Below are positions 1-8,148 of a stretch of 38,841 bases of DNA, in pieces; the stretch's first letter is position 1, and every line of letters begins with the position of its first letter. The notes beneath the pieces are model-generated. The model ran no database searches. It was not told the DNA's origin and worked only from the letters and a program-made list of their open reading frames with translations. The position numbers were made by a program, and so were the translations under genes. Source of the stretch: an uncultured Bacteroides sp. GTDB lineage: Bacteria; Bacteroidota; Bacteroidia; Bacteroidales; Bacteroidaceae. The stretch is taken from contig CASENE010000006.1 in assembly GCA_949289265.1 (NCBI GenBank), positions 1 through 38,841 on the forward strand, written 5' to 3'.

Positions 1-35
1 CGGAAGAGGCCGACTCATGGAGTCGGCCTCTTCCG
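1..35. terminator. perfect 16-bp hairpin, probable terminator
   Basis: Arms 1-16 and 20-35 are exactly complementary around a 3-nt loop (atg). On the plus strand a CTTTT run follows at 36-40, as in an intrinsic terminator for a gene that lies left of the window. The same hairpin lies just downstream of the minus-strand tRNA-Gln and could stop that transcript too, but the needed T run would be outside the window. Confidence 0.75.
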
Positions 36-45
36 CTTTTCTAAG

Positions 46-116
46 TTGGGCTACCTGGATTCGAACCAGGAATGACAGGACCAGAATCTGTAGTGTTACC
101 ATTACACCATAGCCCA
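46..116 (-). tRNA. tRNA-Gln (anticodon CUG)
   Basis: The reverse complement folds as a 71-nt cloverleaf. The 7-bp acceptor stem is TGGGCTA/TAGCCCA followed by discriminator A. The D arm contains AATGGTAA, and the T arm has five GC-rich pairs (CCTGG/CCAGG) with a TTCGAAT loop. The anticodon loop TTCTGGT places CTG at positions 34-36, giving glutamine. The last anticodon-stem pair is an A-C mismatch. CCA is not encoded, as is common in Bacteroidetes. A complete promoter lies directly upstream at 147-176. Confidence 0.93.
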
Positions 117-146
117 AACTAGCAGTCCCTTTCGGTTTTGCGGTTG

Positions 147-176
147 CAAAGGTACGAAGTTTTTTTGAACTGCAAA
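147..176 (-). promoter_or_regulatory. Bacteroides-type promoter of tRNA-Gln
   Basis: On the minus strand the -7 element TACCTTTG (147-154) fits TAnnTTTG. A TTTG at 173-176 lies 18 bp upstream as the -33 element. Transcription would begin near position 140, about 24 nt before the tRNA. Confidence 0.75.
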
Positions 177-755
177 CGTTTTTGGGACATTTTTTCAAAA
201 AAATCTCTTCCCCGCCGTCCCTAATGCCCCCCGGCAAGCCTTCTTCCCGGCATTTTCCCGCCTTTTTCTCCCGCCGACAGCGGCCCGTTGCCTCCCCGCC
301 GCTCTCCCTACGGCGGTTCGCTCCGGCAACGCCCCCGCCGCGGCAAAGCGCATAGGAAAAGTCCGGACAAGCCCTTCAAAAAAAGCGACAAGTCCCCCAA
401 CCCGCCTTCCGGCAACAGCGGCCCGAGCATGCCAGGCTAAACGCGTATTCCCCAGCAGTTTAAGCCCCCGCAGCCTGGCATTCCTATCCCAGCCGGCTGG
501 CATTACTACGCCCGGTCGCTGGAAATAGGACGCTGGCAAGCGGGCATTACTATCCCAGCAAGCGGGGGATTCAGCCCCTGCCCGGCAGCAGTGCAACCCC
601 GCGAAAAAGGATGACAAATACGCCGAAAGGCAGCCCAATCGCCCCACGGCGGACATACAACCGGGACGACGGCGGAACGGAGTCCGGAGATACCTAAAAA
701 AAGCAAAAAATCAAAGTCTTTTCACATTTTGCGTGCCGGATATGGGAAATCAACG
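177..755. other. gene-poor GC-rich spacer
   Basis: About 580 bp between the tRNA promoter and the rsfS promoter. Open frames exist on the minus strand (195-656 and 506-706), but they have arginine/alanine/glycine-rich composition, no recognisable domain, and run through the tandem repeat at 433-564. I see no credible gene. The stretch holds the repeat and otherwise GC-rich unique DNA. Confidence 0.6.
433..564. repeat. degenerate 22-bp tandem repeat, locus 1
   Basis: About six degenerate units begin at 433, 455, 477, 499, 521 and 543, with an exact 22-bp register. The best units (477, 499, 543) share GGCATT.CTA..CCC followed by a G/C-rich end such as CAGCAAGCG. The unit at 543 is nearly identical over 23 bp to the unit at 14242, in a different intergenic region. 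The unit at 455 carries a TTTAAGCCCC stretch like the TTAAGTCCCAG units at 7321. Confidence 0.7.
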
Positions 756-763
756 TATCTTTG
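730..763 (+). promoter_or_regulatory. probable promoter of rsfS-ftsH-cdsA
   Basis: TATCTTTG ending at about 763 matches the TAnnTTTG -7 element. A TTTG lies upstream at about 730, but the spacer is roughly 24 bp, longer than the usual 19-20, so the -33 assignment is weak. Transcription would start near 770, which argues against the in-frame starts at 761/767 and for ATG 794. Confidence 0.5.
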
Positions 764-793
764 CGGATGTTTTTAATCATATTAACCCATAGA

Positions 794-1153
794 ATGAACG
801 AAACAGAAAAACTCCTCCAACAGATAACCCAAGGCATCCAGGATAAGAAAGGAAAAAACATCGTCATCGCCGACCTGACGAAGATAGAAGACACCATTTG
901 CAACTACTTCGTCATCTGCCAGGGGAACTCCCCCAGTCAAGTCACCGCCATCGTAGAATCCGTCAAAGACTTCGCCCGCAAGGGAGCGCAGACCAAGCCA
1001 TGTGCCATCGACGGGCTGCGCAATGCGGAGTGGGTGGCCATGGACTATGCCGACGTGCTGGTGCACGTGTTCCTGCCCGAGGCGCGCAACTTCTACAACC
1101 TGGAGACGCTGTGGGCCGACGCCCAACTAACCCAAATCCCCGACCTCGATTAA
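794..1153 (+). CDS. rsfS: ribosome silencing factor RsfS
   Basis: This 119-residue protein belongs to the RsfS/Iojap family. The family binds ribosomal protein L14 on the 50S subunit and blocks joining of the subunits, which lowers translation when nutrients are short. The family signature NYFVICQGNSPSQV lies at about residues 37-50, the EWVAMDYADVLVHVF core at 79-93, and the YNLETLWAD end at 101-109. The frame is open upstream to a TTG at 761, but the promoter -7 box overlaps that codon, so ATG 794 (MNETEKLL) is preferred. The length fits the family. The gene is first in an apparent operon, with 9 nt before ftsH. This order is typical of Bacteroidetes. Confidence 0.93.
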   Translation: MNETEKLLQQITQGIQDKKGKNIVIADLTKIEDTICNYFVICQGNSPSQVTAIVESVKDFARKGAQTKPCAIDGLRNAEWVAMDYADVLVHVFLPEARNFYNLETLWADAQLTQIPDLD

Positions 1154-1162
1154 ACGAAACGT

Positions 1163-3268
1163 ATGAACAACAACAATACCAACACTCCCAAGCCCAACAA
1201 GCCGAACATGCCCAAGTTCAACCTGAACTGGCTGTTCTCCATCATAGCCATCATGCTGCTGTTCTTGTTCTTCACCGGAGAGAAGAACGTGAACACGAAA
1301 GAAATCTCGTACGACGAATTCCAGCTGTACGTGCAGAACGGCTACGTCAGCAAGGTCGTCGGCTATGACGACAACTCGGTGGAGGCCTACATCAAGCCGC
1401 AACACGTGAAAGACGTATTCCAGCAAGACTCCAACCGGGTGGGCAAGACTCCCATGATAGTCACCGAAGCCCCCTCGCGCGAAAGCCTGGGCGACTTCCT
1501 CCAGAAAGAGCGGGACGAGTCGCACTTCGACGGCTCCATCAGCTATGAAAAGAAACAGAACTACATCGGCCTCATCCTCTGGCAGGTGTTGCCCATCCTG
1601 TTCATTGTCGGTTTCTGGATCTTCCTCTCGCGCCGCTGGACGGGTGGCGGAGGCATGGGAGGCGGCGGCATCTTCAGTGTAGGCAAGTCGAAGGCCCAAT
1701 TGTTTGAGAAAGGCTCGTCCATCAAGGTCACCTTCAAGGATGTGGCAGGCCTGGCCGGCGCCAAGCAAGAGGTGGAAGAAATCGTAGAATTCCTGAAAGA
1801 GCCGCAAAAGTACACCGACCTGGGCGGCAAAATCCCCAAGGGCGCCCTGCTGGTAGGCCCTCCGGGCACGGGCAAAACGCTGCTGGCTAAGGCTGTGGCC
1901 GGCGAGGCCGACGTGCCGTTCTTCTCGCTGGCCGGTTCCGACTTCGTCGAGATGTTCGTGGGCGTGGGCGCTTCGCGTGTGCGCGACCTGTTCCGCCAAG
2001 CCAAAGAGAAAGCGCCGTGCATCGTATTCATCGACGAGATTGACGCCGTGGGCCGCGCCCGCGCCAAAGCCGCCGCCATGGGAGGCAACGACGAACGCGA
2101 GAACACGCTGAACCAGCTGCTGACCGAGATGGACGGCTTCGGCTCGAACAGTGGCGTCATCATCCTGGCCGCCACCAACCGCGTGGACGTGCTGGACAAA
2201 GCCCTGCTGCGCGCCGGACGTTTCGACCGCCAGATACACGTCGACCTGCCCGACCTGAACGAACGCAAGGAAATATTCGGCGTACACCTGCGCCCCCTCA
2301 AGATAGACAAGACGGTGGACGTAGACCTTCTGGCACGGCAGACCCCGGGATTCTCCGGTGCCGACATCGCCAACGTGTGCAACGAAGCGGCCCTGATAGC
2401 CGCCCGCCACAGCAAGAAGTTCGTGGGCAAACAGGACTTCCTGGAGGCCATCGACCGCATCGTGGGCGGCCTGGAGAAGAAAACGAAAATCACCACCGAA
2501 GAAGAACGCCGCGGCATCGCCACCCACGAAGCCGGACACGCCACCATATCCTGGCTGCTGGAGTATGCTAACCCTCTTATCAAGGTGACCATCGTGCCGC
2601 GCGGACGGGCTCTTGGAGCCGCCTGGTATCTGCCCGAAGAGCGCCAACTGACCACCAAGGAGCAGATGCTGGACGAAATGTGTGCCACGCTGGGCGGACG
2701 GGCAGCCGAGGAAATCTTCCTGGGACGCATCTCCACCGGCGCCATGAACGACTTGGAACGCGTCACCCAGCAGGCCTACAGCATGATAGCCTACTACGGC
2801 ATGAGCGACCGCCTGCCCAACCTGTGCTACTACAGCAACAACGAATATTCCTTCAACCGCCCGTACAGCGAAAAGACAGCCGAGCTGATTGACGAAGAAG
2901 TGAAGAAAATGGTGAACGAGCAATATGCACGCGCCAAACAAATCCTGTCCGAGCACAAAGAAGGACACCAGCGCCTGGCGCAAATGCTGATAGACAAGGA
3001 AGTCATCTTTGCCGAAGACGTGGAACACATCTTCGGGCCGCGCCCCTGGACATCCCGGTCGGAAGAAATCATGGCTGCCGTGGAAACCTCCAAGGAGATG
3101 AAACGCCTGGCCGAAGAAGAAGCTCAGAAAGCCGCACAAAGCGAACACGACGTCAAAGAGCAAGAAGCCAAGACCTTGCCTGCCAAGGACGACCCGCAAG
3201 CTGCGGACGACGCGCCGACCGAAGGCCACCCTGCGGAAGAAAAGCCCGCACAAGGAAAAGCCGAATAA
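1163..3268 (+). CDS. ftsH: ATP-dependent zinc metalloprotease FtsH
   Basis: FtsH is a membrane-anchored hexameric AAA+ protease that degrades misfolded or regulatory membrane and cytosolic proteins. Two membrane segments are visible, at about residues 22-38 and 134-156, flanking a periplasmic region of about 95 residues. The AAA domain has Walker A GPPGTGKT (232-239), Walker B IVFIDEID (287-294) and a second region of homology with [20 protein letters not shown] (337-356). The zinc protease motif HEAGH is at 455-459, with a likely third ligand Asp in TGAMND near 530. A glycine-rich linker follows the second membrane helix. The tail after about residue 640 is charged (Glu/Lys/Ala/Asp-rich) and probably disordered. 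At 701 residues it is slightly longer than the E. coli protein, as usual in Bacteroidetes. It lies between rsfS and cdsA. Confidence 0.97.
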   Translation: MNNNNTNTPKPNKPNMPKFNLNWLFSIIAIMLLFLFFTGEKNVNTKEISYDEFQLYVQNGYVSKVVGYDDNSVEAYIKPQHVKDVFQQDSNRVGKTPMIVTEAPSRESLGDFLQKERDESHFDGSISYEKKQNYIGLILWQVLPILFIVGFWIFLSRRWTGGGGMGGGGIFSVGKSKAQLFEKGSSIKVTFKDVAGLAGAKQEVEEIVEFLKEPQKYTDLGGKIPKGALLVGPPGTGKTLLAKAVAGEADVPFFSLAGSDFVEMFVGVGASRVRDLFRQAKEKAPCIVFIDEIDAVGRARAKAAAMGGNDERENTLNQLLTEMDGFGSNSGVIILAATNRVDVLDKALLRAGRFDRQIHVDLPDLNERKEIFGVHLRPLKIDKTVDVDLLARQTPGFSGADIANVCNEAALIAARHSKKFVGKQDFLEAIDRIVGGLEKKTKITTEEERRGIATHEAGHATISWLLEYANPLIKVTIVPRGRALGAAWYLPEERQLTTKEQMLDEMCATLGGRAAEEIFLGRISTGAMNDLERVTQQAYSMIAYYGMSDRLPNLCYYSNNEYSFNRPYSEKTAELIDEEVKKMVNEQYARAKQILSEHKEGHQRLAQMLIDKEVIFAEDVEHIFGPRPWTSRSEEIMAAVETSKEMKRLAEEEAQKAAQSEHDVKEQEAKTLPAKDDPQAADDAPTEGHPAEEKPAQGKAE

Positions 3269-3287
3269 CCCTTATCTTTAAAAGCGA

Positions 3288-4133
3288 ATGGCCATGAAGA
3301 GTAATTTCATACAGCGCGCCGTCACAGGCCTCTTGTTCGTAGCCGTACTGGTAGGTTGCATCGTGTTCTCTCCCATCTCGTTCGCCACGCTGTTTGCCGT
3401 TGTCTGCGTGTTGGCCGTACGCGAGTTCGGACACTTGATAAACCAGAACGGGCAGGCAGCAGTCAACAGGAACATCACTGCCTTGGCCGGCGCCTACCTG
3501 TTTTTGGCTCTGATGTCCTGCCGCACCCACCTGACAGACGCACGGGTGTTCCTGCCCTATCTGTTACTGTTGCTCTACATCCTGATTAGGGAACTCTATC
3601 TGAAACGGCCGAACCCGTTGGGCAACTGGGCTTTCTCCATGCTGAGCCAGCTATACATCGCCCTGCCCTTCGCCTTGCTCAACATCCTGGCTTTCACCTA
3701 CGACCCCACGGCCAGCAGCATGAGCTACAACCCCGTGTTGCCCCTGTCGGTCTTTGCGTTCCTTTGGCTGAGCGACACGGGAGCCTATTGCGTAGGCACG
3801 CTCTTGGGCAAGCACCGCCTCTTCGAGCGCATCTCGCCCAAGAAATCGTGGGAAGGCAGCATTGGCGGAGGCGTATTCTCCATCGCTTCGTCGCTGGTGT
3901 TTGCCCACTTCTTCCCGTTCCTCTCCACGGCGGAATGGATGGGCCTCTCGCTGACGATTGTTGTCTTCGGCACGTGGGGCGATTTGACCGAATCGCTGAT
4001 GAAGCGTCAGCTGGGCATCAAAGACTCCGGCAACATCCTGCCCGGACATGGCGGCATCCTGGACCGCTTTGACAGCGCACTGATAGCCATCCCTGCCGCA
4101 GTCATCTACCTGTATGCACTGACCGGCCTTTAA
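3288..4133 (+). CDS. cdsA: phosphatidate cytidylyltransferase CdsA
   Basis: This integral membrane enzyme makes CDP-diacylglycerol from phosphatidic acid and CTP, the branch point of phospholipid synthesis. The 281-residue product is almost wholly hydrophobic, with about eight membrane segments. It carries the CDS family signature near its C-terminus (about 235-262): SLMKRQLGIKDSGNILPGHG continuing to GGILDRFD, with the conserved Lys-Asp, His-Gly-Gly and Asp-Arg-x-Asp. Two start codons are possible, ATG 3288 (MAMKSNF) and ATG 3294 (MKSNF); the sequence does not decide between them. It follows ftsH by 19 nt and is probably the last gene of the operon, because a long hairpin lies just downstream. 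Confidence 0.95.
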   Translation: MAMKSNFIQRAVTGLLFVAVLVGCIVFSPISFATLFAVVCVLAVREFGHLINQNGQAAVNRNITALAGAYLFLALMSCRTHLTDARVFLPYLLLLLYILIRELYLKRPNPLGNWAFSMLSQLYIALPFALLNILAFTYDPTASSMSYNPVLPLSVFAFLWLSDTGAYCVGTLLGKHRLFERISPKKSWEGSIGGGVFSIASSLVFAHFFPFLSTAEWMGLSLTIVVFGTWGDLTESLMKRQLGIKDSGNILPGHGGILDRFDSALIAIPAAVIYLYALTGL

Positions 4134-4175
4134 GCCGTCCCGCACCGCTCCTCCGCCCACAAAGACATAGCAGTC

Positions 4176-4252
4176 CATAACAACGCCGCTGCCCGCAAAG
4201 CCTGCCTCACGCTCGGTGAGAAACAAGGCCTGCGGGCAGCGGCATTGTTATG
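4176..4252. terminator. long imperfect hairpin between convergent genes
   Basis: Arms CATAACAA + GCCGCTGCCCGCA and TGCGGGCAGCGGC + TTGTTATG pair over about 21 bp with one internal C/A mismatch. The apex holds a small inner hairpin, CTCAC/GTGAG. It separates the convergent cdsA and NigD-like genes and is placed as a bidirectional terminator, although neither side has a long U tract. The outer A/T-rich arm extension may serve that role. Confidence 0.6.
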
Positions 4253-4275
4253 AGCCAGGAGCCAAGAGAAGATGC

Positions 4276-4998
4276 TCAAACTTCGTCAGCCGCTCCTTCC
4301 ATCACCACGTGGAAGGTCAGCTCTTGCTCGCCCACTCCCTCCAGATTGACCTTCAGCTTGATGCCTTGGGCAGAGGGTTGGTAGTGCAGTTCGTTCAAAC
4401 TGTATGATATCACGCTGTATGTGCCCGGCGTCTCCACCTCGGCCTGCGTGTCGCAGCGCAGTTCCAAGTGATAGAAGCCGTCAGCACCCACGGCGGGAGT
4501 CACTGTCTCTGTCAGGTCGTCCTTGATGTAGACCAGGCGAATGTCCGTCGTAAAGGGCAGGCGGCGGAGAAAGAATACGTTCAGGTAGCCATTGGTGATG
4601 CTGATGTCGTCTTCCACGGCCGGGACGGGCTCTGTGCCCAGCAGGGATTCCTCGGCAGAAGTCACCAGCTCCACATGCTTGGTAAACACGTTCTGCATCT
4701 GCAAGATTTTCACGGCATGGTCGAAGCCGCCGTAGTTGTCCCACAAAGGGTTGAACACCGTCACCACCCGCTGCCCGTCGATGGGGGTGTACCAGCCCAT
4801 GTCGGTGTTTACAGGCCAGCAAGTGCCCCATACGTCACAGTCCAGGTAGAATCCGTTGGCCGACACGGTCCGCACGGTAGCCAGTTGGGGCGCGGTGAAA
4901 TCGCCCAGCGAATAGCCGTCCCCATCGTCGCACGACTGGAAAGCCAGCGTCGCGGCCAGACAAACGATGCTTAACAAACAACTTATCTTCTTCTTCAT
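4276..4998 (-). CDS. NigD-like lipoprotein
   Basis: This is a 240-residue predicted lipoprotein. Start MKKKISCLLS (ATG at 4998) gives a type II signal peptide with Cys at residue 23. The frame is open further to 5043, but that extension lacks signal character. The mature part resembles the NigD-like family of Bacteroidetes, with an N-terminal OB-like part and a C-terminal beta-sandwich. Its cue is the layout C-D-D-G-D, then GDF.APQLATV, a Trp-rich stretch and a strand-rich C-terminus. The family is named after a nigericin-type operon gene in Porphyromonas-like bacteria; its biochemical role is not established. Acidic residues right after the Cys resemble the lipoprotein export signal of Bacteroidetes, so surface exposure is possible (inference). 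It lies 96 nt downstream of lpxB on the same strand. Confidence 0.72.
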   Translation of the reverse strand: MKKKISCLLSIVCLAATLAFQSCDDGDGYSLGDFTAPQLATVRTVSANGFYLDCDVWGTCWPVNTDMGWYTPIDGQRVVTVFNPLWDNYGGFDHAVKILQMQNVFTKHVELVTSAEESLLGTEPVPAVEDDISITNGYLNVFFLRRLPFTTDIRLVYIKDDLTETVTPAVGADGFYHLELRCDTQAEVETPGTYSVISYSLNELHYQPSAQGIKLKVNLEGVGEQELTFHVVMEGAADEV

Positions 4999-5094
4999 AG
5001 TCCTGTTATCTTTATTGGTTTCTGCCTGAAAAAACGCGCGCACCGGGCAAATACTGCGCCATGCCGCCGGGGTTTAACATATTATTGCATACGC

Positions 5095-6252
5095 TCAAAC
5101 TCCACCCCGTTTCCGCTTCTCCAGCAGCTCCACCATAAGGCGGGCGGCACGCTCCGGAGCGCCCGGCTCGCCCAGGCGGGCCAGCACGTCGGCATACCCT
5201 TGCTGCATCTCGTCCTCACGGGCCGGGTCGTAAAGCAGGCTTTGCAGTTCGGCGTTGACGCGGGCCACGGTCATCTTGTCGGCCACCAGCTCTTGCACCA
5301 CTTCCCTGTCGGCGATAAGGTTCACCAAGGAAATGTACTTCACCTTCAAGAAGCAACGCCTCAGCAGGTTCACCAGCTTGCCCATCGGCATATAATAGCA
5401 TACGGCCTGAGGCACCCGGAAAAGCGCGGTCTCCAAGGTGGCCGTGCCCGAAGTGACCAACGCCGCGCAGGCATGGGACAACAGGGGATAGGTGCAGCCG
5501 AACAGCAGCTTGACATCCGGACCTGCCGCCAAATAGGGACGGTAATATTCCGGCTCAATGCCCGGCGCCCCCGCAACTACCAACTGATACCCTTGCAGAC
5601 AAGAAGCGGCCTGAATCATGCGGGGCAGGTTGTCCCTGATTTCCTGCCGGCGGCTGCCGGGCAACAGGGCAATGATGTCTTGCCCCCCAAGCCCGTGGGC
5701 ACGGTTGAACTCCTCGCGCGTCTCCCGGTAGGAAGCGCGGAAGGCAGCCACTTCGTCCACCGTGGGATTGCCTACGTAGTGGATGGGATAGTGATGCTTC
5801 CGCTCGAAGAAGTCCACCTCGAAGGGCAGGATGGAGAACAGTTCGTCCACGTCGCGGCGGATGTTGCGGATGCGGTATTCCTTCCACGCCCAGATTTTGG
5901 GAGAAATGTAGTAGTAGACGGGGATTCGGGTGTGGGCGCGCACGTATTGGGCAATCTTCAGGTTGAAGCCCGGATAGTCCACCAGGATCACCACGTCGGG
6001 CTGCCAGGCGATGATGTCCTCCCGGCACTGCTTCATGGCGGCGAAGATGGTGCGCAAGTGCAGCAAGACGGGGATAAAGCCCATGTAGGCCAGCTCCTTG
6101 TAGTGCTTCACCCGCCTGCCGCCCACGGCCGCCATGAGGTCGCCGCCAAAGAAGCGGAACGCTGCCTGCGGGTCTTCGCGGCGCAAGGCCGCCATGAGGT
6201 GGGAGGCGTGCAGGTCGCCGGAGGCTTCGCCTACGATGAGGTAGTATTTCAT
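5095..6252 (-). CDS. lpxB: lipid-A-disaccharide synthase LpxB
   Basis: LpxB condenses UDP-2,3-diacylglucosamine with lipid X to form the tetraacyl disaccharide of lipid A, at the inner face of the cytoplasmic membrane. The 385-residue product starts MKYYLIVGEASGDLHAS, the diagnostic GT19 N-terminus. Further family segments are FRFFGGD, YVGNPTVDEV, the LLPGSRRQEI motif and the late VTSGTATLETALFRVPQAV segment that lines the nucleotide-sugar site. The length matches the family. It lies downstream of surE (112 nt gap) on the same strand, the usual Bacteroides arrangement. A possible hairpin at 6298-6346 lies between them. Confidence 0.96.
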   Translation of the reverse strand: MKYYLIVGEASGDLHASHLMAALRREDPQAAFRFFGGDLMAAVGGRRVKHYKELAYMGFIPVLLHLRTIFAAMKQCREDIIAWQPDVVILVDYPGFNLKIAQYVRAHTRIPVYYYISPKIWAWKEYRIRNIRRDVDELFSILPFEVDFFERKHHYPIHYVGNPTVDEVAAFRASYRETREEFNRAHGLGGQDIIALLPGSRRQEIRDNLPRMIQAASCLQGYQLVVAGAPGIEPEYYRPYLAAGPDVKLLFGCTYPLLSHACAALVTSGTATLETALFRVPQAVCYYMPMGKLVNLLRRCFLKVKYISLVNLIADREVVQELVADKMTVARVNAELQSLLYDPAREDEMQQGYADVLARLGEPGAPERAARLMVELLEKRKRGGV

Positions 6253-6297
6253 GATTGGGAAGGTGTTTTAGAAGGAGAAGGAGTTGAAAAAGACAAA

Positions 6298-6346
6298 GGA
6301 GCCAGAGCGCGGGCAGGGGCATCCCCCTTTCCGCCCCTCAGGCTCC
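6298..6346 (-). terminator. possible terminator or attenuator between surE and lpxB
   Basis: Read on the minus strand, GGAGCC pairs with GGCTCC around an inner AGGGGC/GCCCCT stem. The structure is followed by TTTGTCTTTTT. It might reduce read-through from surE into lpxB. The outer stem is short and the fold was judged by eye only. Confidence 0.35.
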
Positions 6347-6364
6347 TTACTATAAATATAGGTA

Positions 6365-7129
6365 TCAGAACCAGCTCTGCAGCTCGTCCAGCAGGTCGTA
6401 GGCCGTCATGTCCACCGTGGTGGGTGTGATGGCCACATAGCCGTTGTCCAAAGCCCAGTGGTCGTTCTTCTCGTTGTCGGGGTCGGTGTTTTCAAACTCG
6501 CCCGTCAGCCAGTAATATTGCGTGTCGCCGCGATGGGCAAAGTGTTCCCACTCGTTGGTCCACTGCCCGCGGGACTGCTCGCACACGCGCACGCCCTTCA
6601 GTTCCTTGACGGCCGGGATGTTGACATTGAGGCAGGTGAGCTGCGGAAGGCCCTTTTCCAGCACTTTGCGCACGATGTCGCGCACGTATTCGCCGGCAGG
6701 CTCGAAGTCCGCATTGGGGTCGTGGCTGCACAAGGAGAAGGCGATGGAGGGTACTCCCTTCAGGCAACCTTCCATTACGACGCCCATCGTGCCGGAGTAG
6801 TGGACGTTGACGGCGGAGTTATCGCCGTGGTTGATGCCGCCCACCACGAGGTCGGGCGTACGGTCGAGCACGGTGTGGAAGGCCAGTTTGACGCAGTCGG
6901 TCGGCGTGCCCGAACACTTGTAGACAGTCAGCCCCACCTCCTTGCGCAACAACTGGTAGTGGATGGGCTCCTTCACCGTGAGCGAGCAGGACGTGCCCGA
7001 GCGGGGCGTGTCCGGGGCCATCACCACAATCTCGCCCAAGGGGCGGAGAAACTTGATTAACTCGCTGATTCCCTTGGCTGTGATGCCGTCGTCGTTGGAA
7101 ACCAGTATCAAAGGTCTTTGATTTTCCAT
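6365..7129 (-). CDS. surE: 5'/3'-nucleotidase SurE
   Basis: SurE is a metal-dependent phosphatase of nucleoside monophosphates, linked to stationary-phase survival. The 254-residue product begins [15 protein letters not shown]. The paired Asp residues of SNDDG (about 13-14) bind metal, and [11 protein letters not shown] (about 41-51) and GGINHGDN (97-104) complete the active site. The frame is open upstream to 7204. However, the promoter -7 box is at 7162-7169, so transcription starts near 7155 and ATG 7129 is the reasonable start; ATG 7150 would be almost leaderless. It is followed by lpxB. Confidence 0.95.
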   Translation of the reverse strand: MENQRPLILVSNDDGITAKGISELIKFLRPLGEIVVMAPDTPRSGTSCSLTVKEPIHYQLLRKEVGLTVYKCSGTPTDCVKLAFHTVLDRTPDLVVGGINHGDNSAVNVHYSGTMGVVMEGCLKGVPSIAFSLCSHDPNADFEPAGEYVRDIVRKVLEKGLPQLTCLNVNIPAVKELKGVRVCEQSRGQWTNEWEHFAHRGDTQYYWLTGEFENTDPDNEKNDHWALDNGYVAITPTTVDMTAYDLLDELQSWF

Positions 7130-7161
7130 TGTAGTCTGTTTTTGTTTCATGATTGGTGACG

Positions 7162-7169
7162 CAAAGATA
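7162..7169 (-). promoter_or_regulatory. -7 promoter element of surE
   Basis: TATCTTTG on the minus strand matches TAnnTTTG and lies 33 nt before the chosen surE start. No good TTTG -33 element is visible. A TTGT near 7193-7196 is the nearest candidate. Confidence 0.5.
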
Positions 7170-7298
7170 AAGGTTTGGCGCGAAATAAGGAAACAATGCC
7201 GCACGTTCTTTCCTTTGCCGGGAGGCTAACGATTGTATGCGAATGTTAAAGTAAAGTAAACGCGCACGAGGGGCCTCCCACAGGCCTCTGCACGCCGC

Positions 7299-7402
7299 TC
7301 CGAGCCCCGTTTGCCGGGAGTTAAGTCCCAGTTTGCTGGAGGTTAAGTCCCAGGTCGCTGGGGGTTAAGTCCCAGGTTGCTGGAACTTAAGCCCCAGGCA
7401 GA
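7299..7402. repeat. 22-bp tandem repeat, locus 2
   Basis: Four clear units have TTAAG at 7321, 7343, 7365 and 7387, an exact 22-bp period, and a decayed fifth unit precedes them. The shared core is GGTTAAGTCCCAGGTNGCTG. Each unit contains a small imperfect palindrome, CCCAG...GCTGG. The array fills most of the gene-free stretch between the surE promoter and the DUF456 promoter. The rest of 7205-7450 shows no gene. Confidence 0.88.
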
Positions 7403-7447
7403 CGGGAATATGAGACGGAGAAAAGGGGCACAGAACCGGCCTTTTTC

Positions 7448-7478
7448 TTCGTTTTTACGCGGATAAGCCTTATCTTTG
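7448..7478 (+). promoter_or_regulatory. promoter of the DUF456 gene
   Basis: The -7 element TATCTTTG is at 7471-7478. A TTCG (one mismatch to TTTG) at 7448-7451 leaves an ideal 19-bp spacer. Transcription would begin near 7485, about 25 nt before the ATG. Confidence 0.6.
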
Positions 7479-7510
7479 CCGCCAGACCGTTTTTTTAATA
7501 TTTGAGACGT

Positions 7511-7984
7511 ATGGACATCTTTCTGCTCATCCTGGGCGCGCTCTGCCTGCTCACCGGCTTGGCCGGCTGTATCCTCCCCATGCTTCCGGGCCCGCCGCTG
7601 GCCTATGCAGGCCTGCTGCTGGCGCACTTCACCGACCGCGTGCAGTTCAGCACCGCGCAACTGCTGGTGTGGCTGGGCCTCGTGATTGTCATCCAAGTGC
7701 TGGACTACGTAGTCCCCCTGCTGGGCGCCAAATACAGCGGCAGCAGCAAGTGGGGCACCCGCGGCTGCCTGGTGGGCACCGTGGTCGGACTGTTCTTCCT
7801 GCCGTGGGGCATCATCCTGGGGCCTTTTATTGGCGCGGTGGTGGGCGAACTGCTGGGCGGACGCGAAACGGCCCAGGCCCTCAAGTCCGGACTGGGCTCG
7901 GTGGTGGGCTTCCTGCTGGGCACGGTGGCAAAGTGCATCGTCTGCGGCTACTTCATCTGGCAATTCGCCGCGGCCTTGTTCTGA
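7511..7984 (+). CDS. DUF456 family membrane protein
   Basis: This is a 157-residue integral membrane protein of unknown function. The sequence is mostly hydrophobic with glycine-rich helices. It has the DUF456 look: an N-terminal helix ending in GCILPMLPGPPLAYAGLLL (about 19-37), a second long helix (LLVWLGLVIVIQVLDYVVP), then a glycine-rich pair, GTRGCLVGTVVGLFFLPWG and GPFIGAVVGELLGG. A further hydrophobic segment ends the chain. The glycine-zipper helices suggest tight packing or oligomerisation (inference). An upstream TTG is in frame at 7502, but ATG 7511 sits well placed after the promoter. It precedes the oxidoreductase cassette, which has its own promoter-like element, so a functional link is unproven. 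Confidence 0.8.
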   Translation: MDIFLLILGALCLLTGLAGCILPMLPGPPLAYAGLLLAHFTDRVQFSTAQLLVWLGLVIVIQVLDYVVPLLGAKYSGSSKWGTRGCLVGTVVGLFFLPWGIILGPFIGAVVGELLGGRETAQALKSGLGSVVGFLLGTVAKCIVCGYFIWQFAAALF

Positions 7985-8086
7985 ACGCCCGCCGTCGCCA
8001 CATGCCCGGACAGCGGAACGCCCGCGCCGGTTTGGCGCGAGGGGACGCCTTTTTCTTCCACTTTTTTATTTTCTTTAGCACCTTTC

Positions 8087-8120
8087 TTTCACATTCCTAC
8101 CAAAATTTGTCCTACATTTG
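8087..8120 (+). promoter_or_regulatory. promoter-like element of the oxidoreductase cassette
   Basis: TACATTTG at 8113-8120 fits the -7 consensus. A TTTC at 8087-8090, 22 bp upstream, is a loose -33 match. Transcription near 8127 would give a leader of about 20 nt before ATG 8149. A weak hairpin CGCGCC/GGCGCG (8023-8039) with a T run at 8050-8054 lies upstream and may end the DUF456 transcript. Confidence 0.5.
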
Positions 8121-8148
8121 CCCACACACAACATAAAACGACATAAAC

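Noticed and set aside
195-656. Open frame of 153 codons on the minus strand
   Set aside because: It is Arg/Ala/Gly-rich, runs through the 22-bp repeat array, has no domain or good start context, and the GC-rich DNA favours chance open frames.
1127-3253. 708-codon frame antisense to ftsH
   Set aside because: It lies wholly opposite a certain gene, and its His/Val/Phe-rich content is the mirror of ftsH codon use. Similar long antisense frames over asnS, purB and the barrel gene are rejected for the same reason.
7299-7402. CRISPR array
   Set aside because: The units follow each other without unique spacers and no cas genes are present. The same holds for the 21-bp and 23-bp arrays.
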